Position numbers and translations under genes: made by a program. This document shows, piece after piece, positions 8,188 to 16,003 of a stretch of DNA of 64,000 nt. This stretch comes from Oscillospiraceae bacterium (GTDB lineage Bacteria > Bacillota > Clostridia > UMGS1810). The notes below the pieces were generated by a model. The model saw nothing but the letters and a program-made list of their open reading frames with translations. It searched no databases and was not told the DNA's origin. The stretch is from the NCBI GenBank assembly GCA_015069015.1, contig SVJK01000004.1:1-64000 (forward strand). The letters are read 5' to 3'. Positions within the stretch are counted from its first letter, which is position 1, and every line of letters starts with the position of its first letter.

Positions 8188-8970
8188 ATGAATCAGGAAT
8201 TTATTATAACAGGAATAGACAGGGTAATCCTTGTGGGAAAAAATGAATATCCCCAAAGCACCATAAGTTTTACAGACCAACTCAAAAGCCACGAAATCAT
8301 ATACCACTTCGGAGGAAAATCCACAGTATATTTTAACGGAAAAGTTCTGAAGGTGGAAAAAGACACCATACGTTTTTTGCCAAAGGGCGAAAACAGAGAA
8401 TATATTGTTGAAAAGGAAGAAAACGGTGATTGCATAGATGTATTTTTTGATACTGATGTTCCTTTGACAGATGAGGCATTTGTCATAAACAACATAGGCC
8501 GTACAGACATCGGTGTAATGTTTAAAAAACTTTTTGCCATCTGGGTTTCAAAAAATGAGGGATACTATTTTGAATGTATTTCACTTCTTTATAAAATCTT
8601 TGCCACAATCCGTAAACAAAATTACATCCCCGAAAATCAGTATAATCTCATAAAGCCTGCAACAAAGTATATTGAAGAGAATTTTCTCACAAAAAAAATA
8701 TCCGTAAAATATCTTGCGGATATTTGTAATATAAGTGAGCCATATTTAAAGAAACTTTTTTACAAAAGATTTGCCATGTCTCCCTTAAAATATATTATTC
8801 AACTTAAAATCAATCACGCCTCCGACCTTTTAAGGCTCGGAAGATATAGCGTGGGGCAGGTTGCAGAACTTTCAGGCTATGAAAGTCTCTATTATTTCAG
8901 CCGCCAGTTCAAAGAATATACCGGCATAACGCCTTCTGAATTTATTGAAAAGTATGTGTCTTCAAAATAA
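8188..8970 (+). CDS. AraC family transcriptional regulator 2
   Basis: This 260-residue regulator has an N-terminal cupin-like domain (STISFTDQLKSHEIIYHFGGKS region, with the sheet pattern of sugar sensors) and a C-terminal double helix-turn-helix (about residues 155-250; KYLADICNISEPYLKKLFYK, then YYFSRQFKEYTGITPSEF). The ATG at 8188 has AGGTGA upstream, and the predicted promoter at 8143-8171 rules out the earlier possible start. It is divergent from GRE2 and paralogous to AraC1. It probably controls GRE2 and perhaps the GH43-like gene (inference). Confidence 0.88.
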   Translation: MNQEFIITGIDRVILVGKNEYPQSTISFTDQLKSHEIIYHFGGKSTVYFNGKVLKVEKDTIRFLPKGENREYIVEKEENGDCIDVFFDTDVPLTDEAFVINNIGRTDIGVMFKKLFAIWVSKNEGYYFECISLLYKIFATIRKQNYIPENQYNLIKPATKYIEENFLTKKISVKYLADICNISEPYLKKLFYKRFAMSPLKYIIQLKINHASDLLRLGRYSVGQVAELSGYESLYYFSRQFKEYTGITPSEFIEKYVSSK

Positions 8971-8985
8971 AAGTGGCAACACAGA

Positions 8986-9050
8986 ACAAGGGACTGTCTC
9001 TTTAATTGTATATTCACACTTATTATACAATTAAAGAGACAGTCCCTTGT
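8986..9050. terminator. Long perfect palindrome between convergent genes
   Basis: Arms of about 27 bp starting ACAAGGGACTGTCTC pair with ...GAGACAGTCCCTTGT around a short AT loop. It lies between the converging AraC2 and histidine kinase genes and can terminate both. A decayed single arm (ATTATACAATTAATGAGACAGC) is found at 4541-4567 beside the first hairpin array, so this is probably a repeat family rather than a purely local terminator. Confidence 0.7.
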
Positions 9051-9059
9051 CTTTTGGCT

Positions 9060-10328
9060 TTAAAAATCTATTTGCAACACAAAACTGTCCTCTTTTGCTT
9101 CAAAGTTATAATAGGAATTATACTTTTCGCAAAAAGCCACGATTGAGCGTGTACCAAAGCCGTGACCTGCCTCACCCGTAACAGGGATTCCGTTTTTATC
9201 AAACTTTGCATTACCATCATAACTGTTTGCAATCTGAAACATAAATTTCGGTTTAAATATTACTTTAACATCAATCCATCGCTTTTGTGCGTCAAGCTTC
9301 TCACAGGCGTGTATTGCGTTTTCGATGGCATTTGCAAATACTGTTGCAAGTTCAATATCATTTACAGTAAGTTCCTCCGGGAAACGGATGGATGTTGTAA
9401 CCTTGATTCCTATGTTTTCGGCTCTGGCAAGATATGAAGAAAAAACCGCGTCCAGCACAGCATTTTCGCAATACCTCTTTACCTTTGTTTCGTCTAAAAG
9501 CTCACCGTATTTTCCGGTCATGGCAAGAAGTTCATCATACTGCTTCGTTTCAACCAGTCTTGAAATGGTTTGAAGTTTGTGCCTGAAATCGTGTCTTTCC
9601 TTGCTGAATTTGTCGTTGGCAACCGAAAATTCTTCGATACGGCTTTTAATATCCGAAACCTGCACCCTTAATATGTTTTCCTGCTCTTTTGCCCTGTAAA
9701 CATTTTGTTGGTGCCTCAGTGTGGTAAAAATGTGTATGTAGGAAACCGGCATAAGAATAAGCAAAATTACAAAAACAGGCAGATATTGCGGGCGCTCTGT
9801 AATAGCAGTCGGATAACTCATGGCAAGCGTTATTGCCACATAGAACATAAGACCTGTGAGAGCAAATATGCCCCAACCCTTTTTGACCTGATTTTGTATG
9901 TCCTGATATATTGACCGGAATTTTTTTATAACAAGCCATTCAAGTAAAGGATAAGCCAAAAGCCTTACTGAAAACATAAACCAGTAACCCGGTATGTAGT
10001 GGTCAATTATATTTGTTATATATATGATTTCAAGTGCCAGTGTATCAATTATGCAGAAGGTGAAAAAGAAGCGTCCGTCACGGTGCTTTGCCAGTATAAA
10101 AAAGAAAATGAGGCTTGGCAGACTTAATGTTACAAGCATTCTTTGCATATAACCTTCAGAACCGCACACAAGAAACAGTATAAAGTTTAACATTATTAAT
10201 GGCAGCATTGCTCCAAGGGTGAGATTTATCGTTTTTTTCTTCGGATAACGGGAGTCAAATAAAAACATAAACATCACAAGAGTATGTATAAGCGACCACA
10301 TAACCGAAATATCCCTGAGTACTGTCAT
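9060..10328 (-). CDS. AgrC-like GHKL sensor histidine kinase
   Basis: This 422-residue membrane kinase has about six hydrophobic segments in residues 8-205, a short helical region and a phosphoacceptor block RHDFRHKL (His246 likely). A GHKL-type ATPase follows, with the N-box ATVFANAIENAIHACEKL and the G-box region GHGFGTRSI. This architecture is that of AgrC/VirS-like sensors, which often detect peptides. Its ATG overlaps the stop codon of the upstream response regulator gene (ATGA), so the two are translationally coupled. No AgrB or AgrD homolog is visible nearby, so the signal is unknown. Confidence 0.88.
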   Translation of the reverse strand: MTVLRDISVMWSLIHTLVMFMFLFDSRYPKKKTINLTLGAMLPLIMLNFILFLVCGSEGYMQRMLVTLSLPSLIFFFILAKHRDGRFFFTFCIIDTLALEIIYITNIIDHYIPGYWFMFSVRLLAYPLLEWLVIKKFRSIYQDIQNQVKKGWGIFALTGLMFYVAITLAMSYPTAITERPQYLPVFVILLILMPVSYIHIFTTLRHQQNVYRAKEQENILRVQVSDIKSRIEEFSVANDKFSKERHDFRHKLQTISRLVETKQYDELLAMTGKYGELLDETKVKRYCENAVLDAVFSSYLARAENIGIKVTTSIRFPEELTVNDIELATVFANAIENAIHACEKLDAQKRWIDVKVIFKPKFMFQIANSYDGNAKFDKNGIPVTGEAGHGFGTRSIVAFCEKYNSYYNFEAKEDSFVLQIDF

Positions 10329-11065
10329 ATTCCGTTCACCTCACTAAAACTAAAACTCACCCATGCATTATGCAATTCGCGGCATAACTTTTTACCTGTG
10401 AAGATTTTGTCCGAACTGTCAAAGGTGATTGTTTCGTTTTGTACACTTGAAATGTGGTACAAATTAATAAGCAGGCTCTTCCCGCAGAAAACAAAACGCT
10501 TATCTGAAACAAGGTCTTTTACCGTGTCACCAAAATTTGTGCGGATATAAACACTTTCAATTGTCTTGCCGTCACGCAGATGATATATGACTGTTCTTTT
10601 GGCAAGTTCCGCATACACAAGATTATCAAAATTCAACTTGACACTGCCCTCTTTCGTCTTAATGAGCGTAAATTTATTCTTTATGTCGGAAACGGATTTT
10701 ACCACCTTATCAAGAGAAGAAATAAATTCCTCCTCCGATGCAGGCTTGATTATGTAATCTGCGGCATTCACCTTGTAGGAAGCAACTGCAAATTCATCGC
10801 TGGTAGTAAGGTAGATAATTCTCTCATCATAGCCTTTTTCCCGCAAAGCTTTGCCAAGTTCAATGCCATTCATTCCGGGCATAATGACATCAAGGATATA
10901 TATGTCAAAACCTCCGCTTTTGTTTACGGTGTCAAGCAGTTCCTCCGCGTGGGTGAAAGATGCAACCGTAATTTCCTTTGATTTATGCTGCATAGCATAT
11001 TTTTGAATAAGTTCCAGAATCTGCTCCCTGTAAAACACTTCATCGTCACATATTGCTATTTTCAT
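10325..11065 (-). CDS. LytTR-type response regulator
   Basis: This 246-residue protein has a receiver domain (residues 1-120) with the acidic pair Asp8-Asp9, phosphoacceptor Asp59 (YILDVIMPG), Thr87/88 and Lys107 (YIIKPA). A LytTR DNA-binding domain follows (about 135-240). The ATG at 11065 follows AGAGGTG. It is the first gene of the two-gene operon with the kinase. LytTR proteins bind paired direct repeats about 21 bp apart, and such a pair lies at 11178-11211 just beyond its own promoter. It probably activates the divergent gene at 11315. Confidence 0.9.
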   Translation of the reverse strand: MKIAICDDEVFYREQILELIQKYAMQHKSKEITVASFTHAEELLDTVNKSGGFDIYILDVIMPGMNGIELGKALREKGYDERIIYLTTSDEFAVASYKVNAADYIIKPASEEEFISSLDKVVKSVSDIKNKFTLIKTKEGSVKLNFDNLVYAELAKRTVIYHLRDGKTIESVYIRTNFGDTVKDLVSDKRFVFCGKSLLINLYHISSVQNETITFDSSDKIFTGKKLCRELHNAWVSFSFSEVNGI

Positions 11066-11100
11066 TTTGCACCTCTTTTCCAACATACGTTTAGTATAAT

Positions 11101-11129
11101 ATTATACCAATCTTCCCGGTTTTTCAATA
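11101..11129 (-). promoter_or_regulatory. Putative promoter of the two-component operon
   Basis: On the minus strand TATTGA, 17 bp and TATAAT, with an extended -10 (TGGTATAAT). It lies about 35 bp before the response regulator start. Confidence 0.55.
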
Positions 11130-11177
11130 GATTTTCAAAGAAACTCAAGAAAAATGCCAAAAAATGTTTCCGGGGCA

Positions 11178-11211
11178 AATTCTTCGCAAAATGATGTCAA
11201 TTTTTCGCAAA
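11178..11211 (+). promoter_or_regulatory. Candidate LytTR binding site (paired direct repeats)
   Basis: AATTCTTCGCAAA (11178-11190) and AATTTTTCGCAAA (11199-11211) differ at one base and are offset by 21 bp, two helical turns. The second copy ends two bases before the -35 position of the plus-strand promoter. AgrA/VirR/ComE-type LytTR activators use this geometry. Confidence 0.65.
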
Positions 11212-11213
11212 GC

Positions 11214-11242
11214 AACGCAACCGGGAATTATTGTAGTATAAT
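11214..11242 (+). promoter_or_regulatory. Putative activator-dependent promoter of the 11315 gene
   Basis: A perfect TATAAT at 11237-11242 with a poor -35 (AACGCA) at 17-bp spacing. The weak -35 directly beside the paired repeats fits class II activation by the LytTR regulator. Confidence 0.55.
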
Positions 11243-11314
11243 AGTTTTAATTTAATACAACATGTAAAAACAACAGATAATTTTAAATTTTGCACTAAAA
11301 AGGAGGAATAACAT

Positions 11315-11704
11315 ATGGCACTCAGCAATGAAGCATTGGAAAAGAAAGCGAGTATTGAACTCCTTAAAAATGTACGGATAGCAATATGCGGAAATCTTCC
11401 CACCGCCTGCAAAGCTCTGCGTGATATGGGCGTCACTAAAATTGACAAGTTTGACGACGGAATTGATGCCTGTTTCAGGCTACGGCGCGGAGAAGAGTAC
11501 CATTTGATTCTGGTTTATGCTCCGCAAGCCGAGGGCATTGATGCAGATATGCCCTATAAAATAAAATGCGACGATAACTGGAAAAGCGTTCCTATAAAAC
11601 TGCTTAGTGAACCGGCGTGTGACAGTGCACTTATTGAACTTGAATCCGCTGTGCGCACCATAGCAAAATCACAGGCAGAAGATGCGAAAATGAATAATGA
11701 GTAA
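11315..11704 (+). CDS. Protein of unknown function, 129 aa (possible pseudo-receiver)
   Basis: I do not recognise this protein by family. It has no signal peptide or membrane segment. The pattern of strand RIAICG, helix, DGIDACFRL and strand YHLILVYAP is reminiscent of a receiver fold that lacks the phosphoacceptor aspartate (tentative). The start is well supported by AAGGAGG. It is divergent from the AgrC/LytTR operon, behind the paired repeats at 11178-11211, so it is the best candidate target of that system. It lies 44 bp before the SLH protein gene and is probably co-transcribed with it. Confidence 0.75.
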   Translation: MALSNEALEKKASIELLKNVRIAICGNLPTACKALRDMGVTKIDKFDDGIDACFRLRRGEEYHLILVYAPQAEGIDADMPYKIKCDDNWKSVPIKLLSEPACDSALIELESAVRTIAKSQAEDAKMNNE

Positions 11705-11748
11705 AAATTGAACTTATAGGCACAAATATATTTGAAAGAGGAGATTTT

Positions 11749-14034
11749 ATGAAAACAAAAAAATATTTTAAAAAGTTGACAGCGTATATTTTAACTTTAA
11801 TTATGCTTATAGGCATATTTTCTGCAAAAATCAGCGTTTTTGCACTGACAGGGGAAGATGTTGATTTATCCTCTCTGTCAGAAAGTGAGAGCAAATCTGA
11901 AGAGTTTGAAAATTATTCTTATGTGTGGACTGTAGAAGTAATTGACGAAGAACAAGTAAAAACGCTGGAACTCACACTTGACGGTGCAAGCATAAATACG
12001 CTGACACTTCCCTGCAAGGACAGCGGAAAACTTTATATCGTCATAAATACCCTGAGTGATTCATATATAGAAACCATATGCCAAAGCCATGTTTTCCCAT
12101 ACCCTATCCAATGGGATTCCATAACCCTTAAAGGAGACGGTGCTCTTGAATTAGGATATATGGAAACACAAGGCGGTGGTAACAACCATATTATTACAAT
12201 TTCCGAAGGGGTAAATGTAAGCATTACAGGTGAATATGCAAGTATTAATTTCGGAACAAGCGGTAGTAACTATTCTACCCTTAATGTAGACGGAACTCTT
12301 TCGGTTAATGGTGATGTATCATGCGGACAGGCGATAATCGGCACCAACGGAAGCTTGATTTGCAACAGACTGAAACTTGGCGGAACAGGTGCATTTGATA
12401 CCGATGGAGAAAAAGACACCTTGGTTTTAAGAGATGGCGGTGCATTTGAGGCTAAAGGCGATGCTGATTGGTATGACAATGCAACAAATGAGCTTTATGC
12501 GGCTCTGTTTGTACAAGTGGAATCGGGAAGTACTTTGACGGCAGAAGAAATTATAAATATCCCCGATGGCGTTCTTTCTTCAGATTGCACTCTCTATCGC
12601 GGGGACAACTTTGCAACTGTTGATGACGGCGAAGAGCAACCCATGGGAACAAGTTTTATCACAGGTGTTATATATGCGGCAACTTCGTTGAAACTCTCTG
12701 CAGGACCCGAAACTTATACGGTTATATGGAAAAATCATGACGGCGCAGTCCTTGAAACAGACGAAAATGTCGGGTACGGAACAATTCCGACATATGACGG
12801 CGAAGAACCTACAAAGCCGTCAACGGCAGAATATACCTACACCTTTGAAGGATGGACACCTACAGTTGAAGCGGTGACGGGAAATGTTGAATACACAGCA
12901 ACATTTACTGAAACCCCTGTTGCATTGCCCGGCGTTTATATAATAACCTTTAATTCAAACGGCGGAAGTGATATTGAAGCCGCAACGGTTAACGAAGGCG
13001 AGAAACTGTCAAAACCCGACAACCCCACCAAAAGCAGATACATCTTCGCAGGATGGTATGAAGATGATACGCTTACAAGCAAATATAACTTTGACAATGC
13101 TGTAACATCAGATTTTACACTCTATGCAAAATGGCAGAAGAAATCATCAGGTTCGGGCGGCGGTGGCGGTGTTACCCGTTATACGGTGAATTTTGAGACA
13201 GACGGTGGCACAAAGATTCCATTGAGTTCCGTCACCCGAAACGCAAAACTTATAAAACCGGAAGACCCCGTGAAAGACGGTTATATCTTTGACGGTTGGT
13301 ACACAGAAAAAGACTTTGAAAATCTTTATGATTTTCAAAGCAAGGTCACAGAAAACCTTACTCTTTATGCAAAATGGAGAAAAACGGCTGTGACTGATAT
13401 TTTAAACACAAGTGAGCATTTTGCATATGTTAAAGGCTACAGTGACAATACCGTTAGACCTGAAAATAATATTACAAGAGCAGAAACAACAGAAATTTTC
13501 TTCAGATTGCTGAATGAAGATACAAAAAATGCCAATCTTGTTTACACAAACAACTTTGCCGATACAGATGATGATGCGTGGTATAACACATCTGTTTCCA
13601 CAATGGCAAAACTTGGGATTATAAAAGGAAAAACCCACGTTGCGTTTGCTCCCGCTGACTTTATCACAAGAGCAGAATTTGCGGCAATCTGTGCAAGATT
13701 TGATGAGTCGGAATTTGACATTGACGATACCTTTGCAGACATATCGGGGCACTGGGCAGAAACCGAAATTTACGAGGCGGCAGCCCATGGCTGGATAAAA
13801 GGTTACGAAGACGGCACTTTCCGCCCCGATGAACTTATTACCAGGGCACAGGCAATAACAATGATTAACAGGATGCTTGGCCGCACACCCGAAACCGTGG
13901 ATGATTTAAAGGATGATATGATCAGATGGAAAGATAACCTTGACGAAACCGTGTGGTATTATATCGCAATTCAGGAAGCGACAAATGACCATAGCTATGT
14001 TAGAATTGATACCGGAAACGAGAAATGGAATTAA
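11749..14034 (+). CDS. Surface protein with InlB-type repeats and C-terminal SLH domains
   Basis: This 761-residue exported protein has a signal peptide (about 1-32) and a beta-rich region (about 60-320) with short SVNGDVS/ISEGVNVSI-like repeats. Three InlB/Listeria-Bacteroides (Flg_new) repeats of about 65 residues follow (about 325-545; e.g. GYIFDGWYTEKDF...LTLYAKW), split by a Ser/Gly linker. Three SLH modules come next (about 555-725) with ITRAE/ITRAQ signatures. SLH modules bind secondary cell-wall polymer and tether the protein to the envelope. The C-terminal WYYIAIQEATNDH tail is usual for such proteins, so it appears full length. The start has AGAGGAG upstream. Function may be adhesion or substrate binding (inference). 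Confidence 0.88.
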   Translation: MKTKKYFKKLTAYILTLIMLIGIFSAKISVFALTGEDVDLSSLSESESKSEEFENYSYVWTVEVIDEEQVKTLELTLDGASINTLTLPCKDSGKLYIVINTLSDSYIETICQSHVFPYPIQWDSITLKGDGALELGYMETQGGGNNHIITISEGVNVSITGEYASINFGTSGSNYSTLNVDGTLSVNGDVSCGQAIIGTNGSLICNRLKLGGTGAFDTDGEKDTLVLRDGGAFEAKGDADWYDNATNELYAALFVQVESGSTLTAEEIINIPDGVLSSDCTLYRGDNFATVDDGEEQPMGTSFITGVIYAATSLKLSAGPETYTVIWKNHDGAVLETDENVGYGTIPTYDGEEPTKPSTAEYTYTFEGWTPTVEAVTGNVEYTATFTETPVALPGVYIITFNSNGGSDIEAATVNEGEKLSKPDNPTKSRYIFAGWYEDDTLTSKYNFDNAVTSDFTLYAKWQKKSSGSGGGGGVTRYTVNFETDGGTKIPLSSVTRNAKLIKPEDPVKDGYIFDGWYTEKDFENLYDFQSKVTENLTLYAKWRKTAVTDILNTSEHFAYVKGYSDNTVRPENNITRAETTEIFFRLLNEDTKNANLVYTNNFADTDDDAWYNTSVSTMAKLGIIKGKTHVAFAPADFITRAEFAAICARFDESEFDIDDTFADISGHWAETEIYEAAAHGWIKGYEDGTFRPDELITRAQAITMINRMLGRTPETVDDLKDDMIRWKDNLDETVWYYIAIQEATNDHSYVRIDTGNEKWN

Positions 14035-14100
14035 ATTATAAAAATGCGAAATTCATTCCTCACTCCGCATTATAACGGAAAGATGGTGATTTAATTAAAA

Positions 14101-14214
14101 CCAAAAAGAATAATAGTTGTGTCAGAAGGAGCAAAGCTTAATCTCACCATAAAGGGTAACGGTAGAATTTACAACTCATCCACCTTGTTCCGATTAGGAA
14201 TGTGTATGTTTTGA
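14101..14214 (+). pseudogene. Possible remnant of an SLH/beta-repeat protein gene
   Basis: One frame reads IIVVSEGAKLNLTIKGNG and RIYNSS before a stop at 14212, with a stop codon just upstream and no start. The style matches the ISEGVNVSITGEYASI repeats of the preceding surface protein. It may be a fragment of a partial duplication. The evidence is weak because the piece is short. Confidence 0.35.
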
Positions 14215-14227
14215 AATGATTGAATAA

Positions 14228-14264
14228 GGGCATACCGCCGGTCAAAAAGCGGTATGCCCTCAAA
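14228..14264 (+). terminator. Terminator-like hairpin after the SLH gene region
   Basis: GGGCATACCGC and GCGGTATGCCC form an 11-bp stem around a 10-nt loop. The following tract (TCAAAATTTCC) is only moderately T-rich. The rest of 14265-14392 holds a second small palindrome (GAAAAGCAAATTTGCTTTTC) and nothing else I can name. Confidence 0.6.
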
Positions 14265-14392
14265 ATTTCCTTGTTTTTCAGATTTTAAAAACAATTATAT
14301 TGCCGTGCAAATTTTTTTGAAAAGCAAATTTGCTTTTCTTGCTATATAAGAATTTTCATAGAATTCAGTTTGAAGAAAAGATGTATATCAAA

Positions 14393-15508
14393 TTATTCTT
14401 GCGTAGTAGCGTCAGATTTATCCTCTGCTTTGACGGGAACTTTAGGTTCGCTGCTTGAAAGACTTTTCTTATATTCTTTAGGACTCATTCCGCTCATTGT
14501 CTTAAAACTTCTTGTGAAGTTTTCGGCATTCATATATCCGAGAGTTCTCGACACCTCTCCCACAGACATATTGGAGTGGGAAAGGAGTTTTTTTGCCTGT
14601 TCAAAGCGTATTTGTTTAACAATTTCAGAAAAACTTGATCCTGAAGAGGCTTTTATTTTTTTGGATATATACTGGGGAGAATAATTAAAATGCTTTGCCA
14701 TATTCTCTAAGTTCACATCTGCAATATTTTGTTCAATATAGGTTATAAACTCATCCGAAACAGTTCCTGAATATTTTGAGGAACTGTTTTGTATTATGCT
14801 TGACTCATAACGCCTTAAAAGTCTTGAAAAAAGAATGATTGCCTGACTTTCAATAACCTGTGTTTTATATATATTTTCAAAATGATGCTCAATATACATT
14901 CCTAAAATAAGTTCTTTCAGATCTTCATCATTGTTTGTGCAAAATCTCAGGAATCTGTTGGGATCATTTCCGTAGAGAGATGATGAAAAGAAAGTGGAAA
15001 CAGGGTTTTTCTCAAAGGAAAAATTTGACCATACATTTGTGAAGAAACTTTTTCTTATGTGCATATTGAGAACAACGCTGTTGGATGACACCCACACGCC
15101 GTGATATACACCCGGGGGAATAAGACACATCTCTCCTGCTTTCATTTCAAATCTTGAATCTGCAGTAATGTGCAGGCAACTTCCCTGAAGCACAATGACA
15201 AATTCAAAAAATGTGTGCTTGTGGTTAAAAACGGGAGTGTAGCGCTGATGACGGAAAATTGTGACAGAAGCATCCTTGTTCGAGCGGAAAAAGTGGTGGG
15301 AATCTGTGATCTCATCAGGAAGAACAAAGGCGTGTTCCGGTGCCTGAGTGGCGAAAACGGAATTGCGGGTTATAACATCCATAAAGTCAAAAGAGTCAAG
15401 ATATTCATTGTTTGCATACTTTTCTCCTCTTTGATTAAACACTCTCTTATAAAACACTTCCGTATCGGAAAGTTTCTGAAAATCCTGCATAAGTTCTGTG
15501 GTATTCAT
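14393..15508 (-). CDS. AraC family transcriptional regulator 3
   Basis: This 371-residue regulator has a cupin sensor domain (about residues 65-165; RHQRYTPVFNHKHTFFEFVIVLQGS, then GEMCLIPPGVYHG) and a C-terminal double HTH (about 255-350; MAKHFNYSPQYISKKIKASSGSSF, MSVGEVSRTLGYMNAENFTRSFK). The C-terminal tail is charged. The ATG at 15508 follows AAGGAGT. A MITE starts only 25 bp upstream, so the original promoter is displaced or the element supplies the leader. It is not closely similar to AraC1/2. Likely targets are the divergent epimerase and SLH/lyase cluster (inference). Confidence 0.88.
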   Translation of the reverse strand: MNTTELMQDFQKLSDTEVFYKRVFNQRGEKYANNEYLDSFDFMDVITRNSVFATQAPEHAFVLPDEITDSHHFFRSNKDASVTIFRHQRYTPVFNHKHTFFEFVIVLQGSCLHITADSRFEMKAGEMCLIPPGVYHGVWVSSNSVVLNMHIRKSFFTNVWSNFSFEKNPVSTFFSSSLYGNDPNRFLRFCTNNDEDLKELILGMYIEHHFENIYKTQVIESQAIILFSRLLRRYESSIIQNSSSKYSGTVSDEFITYIEQNIADVNLENMAKHFNYSPQYISKKIKASSGSSFSEIVKQIRFEQAKKLLSHSNMSVGEVSRTLGYMNAENFTRSFKTMSGMSPKEYKKSLSSSEPKVPVKAEDKSDATTQE

Positions 15509-15532
15509 AGATGTTACTCCTTCCTTTTGTGA

Positions 15533-15810
15533 TAAGCAGTTGCGTCAGCATCCGAACCCGTTTTGGGTGTGGATTTTTACGCCACTGCTTCGTTAAAATA
15601 TTCTCAAATACGTCAGTATTATCGGATATTTTGCCTCCCATTGACGCAAAAATCCCACACCGAAAATTCTTTGAACCTAAAACAAGATAAAATTGTTTGT
15701 TTTTCAAGGCGGAAGGTCGCAGGAATACTGACGTATTTCAAGACCGACAACGAGGAAAAACATCTATTTTACTTGTTTTAGGCGAGTTCGGATACTGACG
15801 CAACTGCTTA
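15533..15810. mobile_element. MITE copy 2 (278 bp, inverted relative to copy 1)
   Basis: It has the same length, the same TA-bounded inverted ends (TAAGCAGTTGCGTCAG) and high similarity to the reverse complement of 134-411. Differences are concentrated in the middle. It is inserted directly upstream of the AraC3 ribosome binding site, so it is part of that gene's leader or promoter region. Confidence 0.85.
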
Positions 15811-15867
15811 ATCAGATAATATCTGTGTAAAAAAGTGTAACATAATCTGTTGTGACATGTCAATCGA

Positions 15868-15885
15868 ATGTCCGATAATGACAGA
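15868..15885. promoter_or_regulatory. Shared 18-bp motif, copy A (candidate operator)
   Basis: ATGTCCGATAATGACAGA contains the inverted pair TGTC/GACA. A near-identical copy (one change) lies at 16934-16951. The two bracket the epimerase gene, and both lie upstream of a plus-strand promoter. Confidence 0.45.
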
Positions 15886-15949
15886 AAACTGTGTTTGTTA
15901 TGACATAAACAGTACAGACATAAGTGCAAAGATTCCCTGTTTTTCTTGC

Positions 15950-15978
15950 TTGTTAAATGCTGTAAAAAAAATTAAAAT
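15950..15978 (+). promoter_or_regulatory. Putative promoter of the epimerase-like gene
   Basis: TTGTTA, a 17-bp spacer and TAAAAT end 25 bp before the ATG. Confidence 0.45.
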
Positions 15979-16003
15979 TAATGTATAAAAGGAGAATGGG
16001 ACA

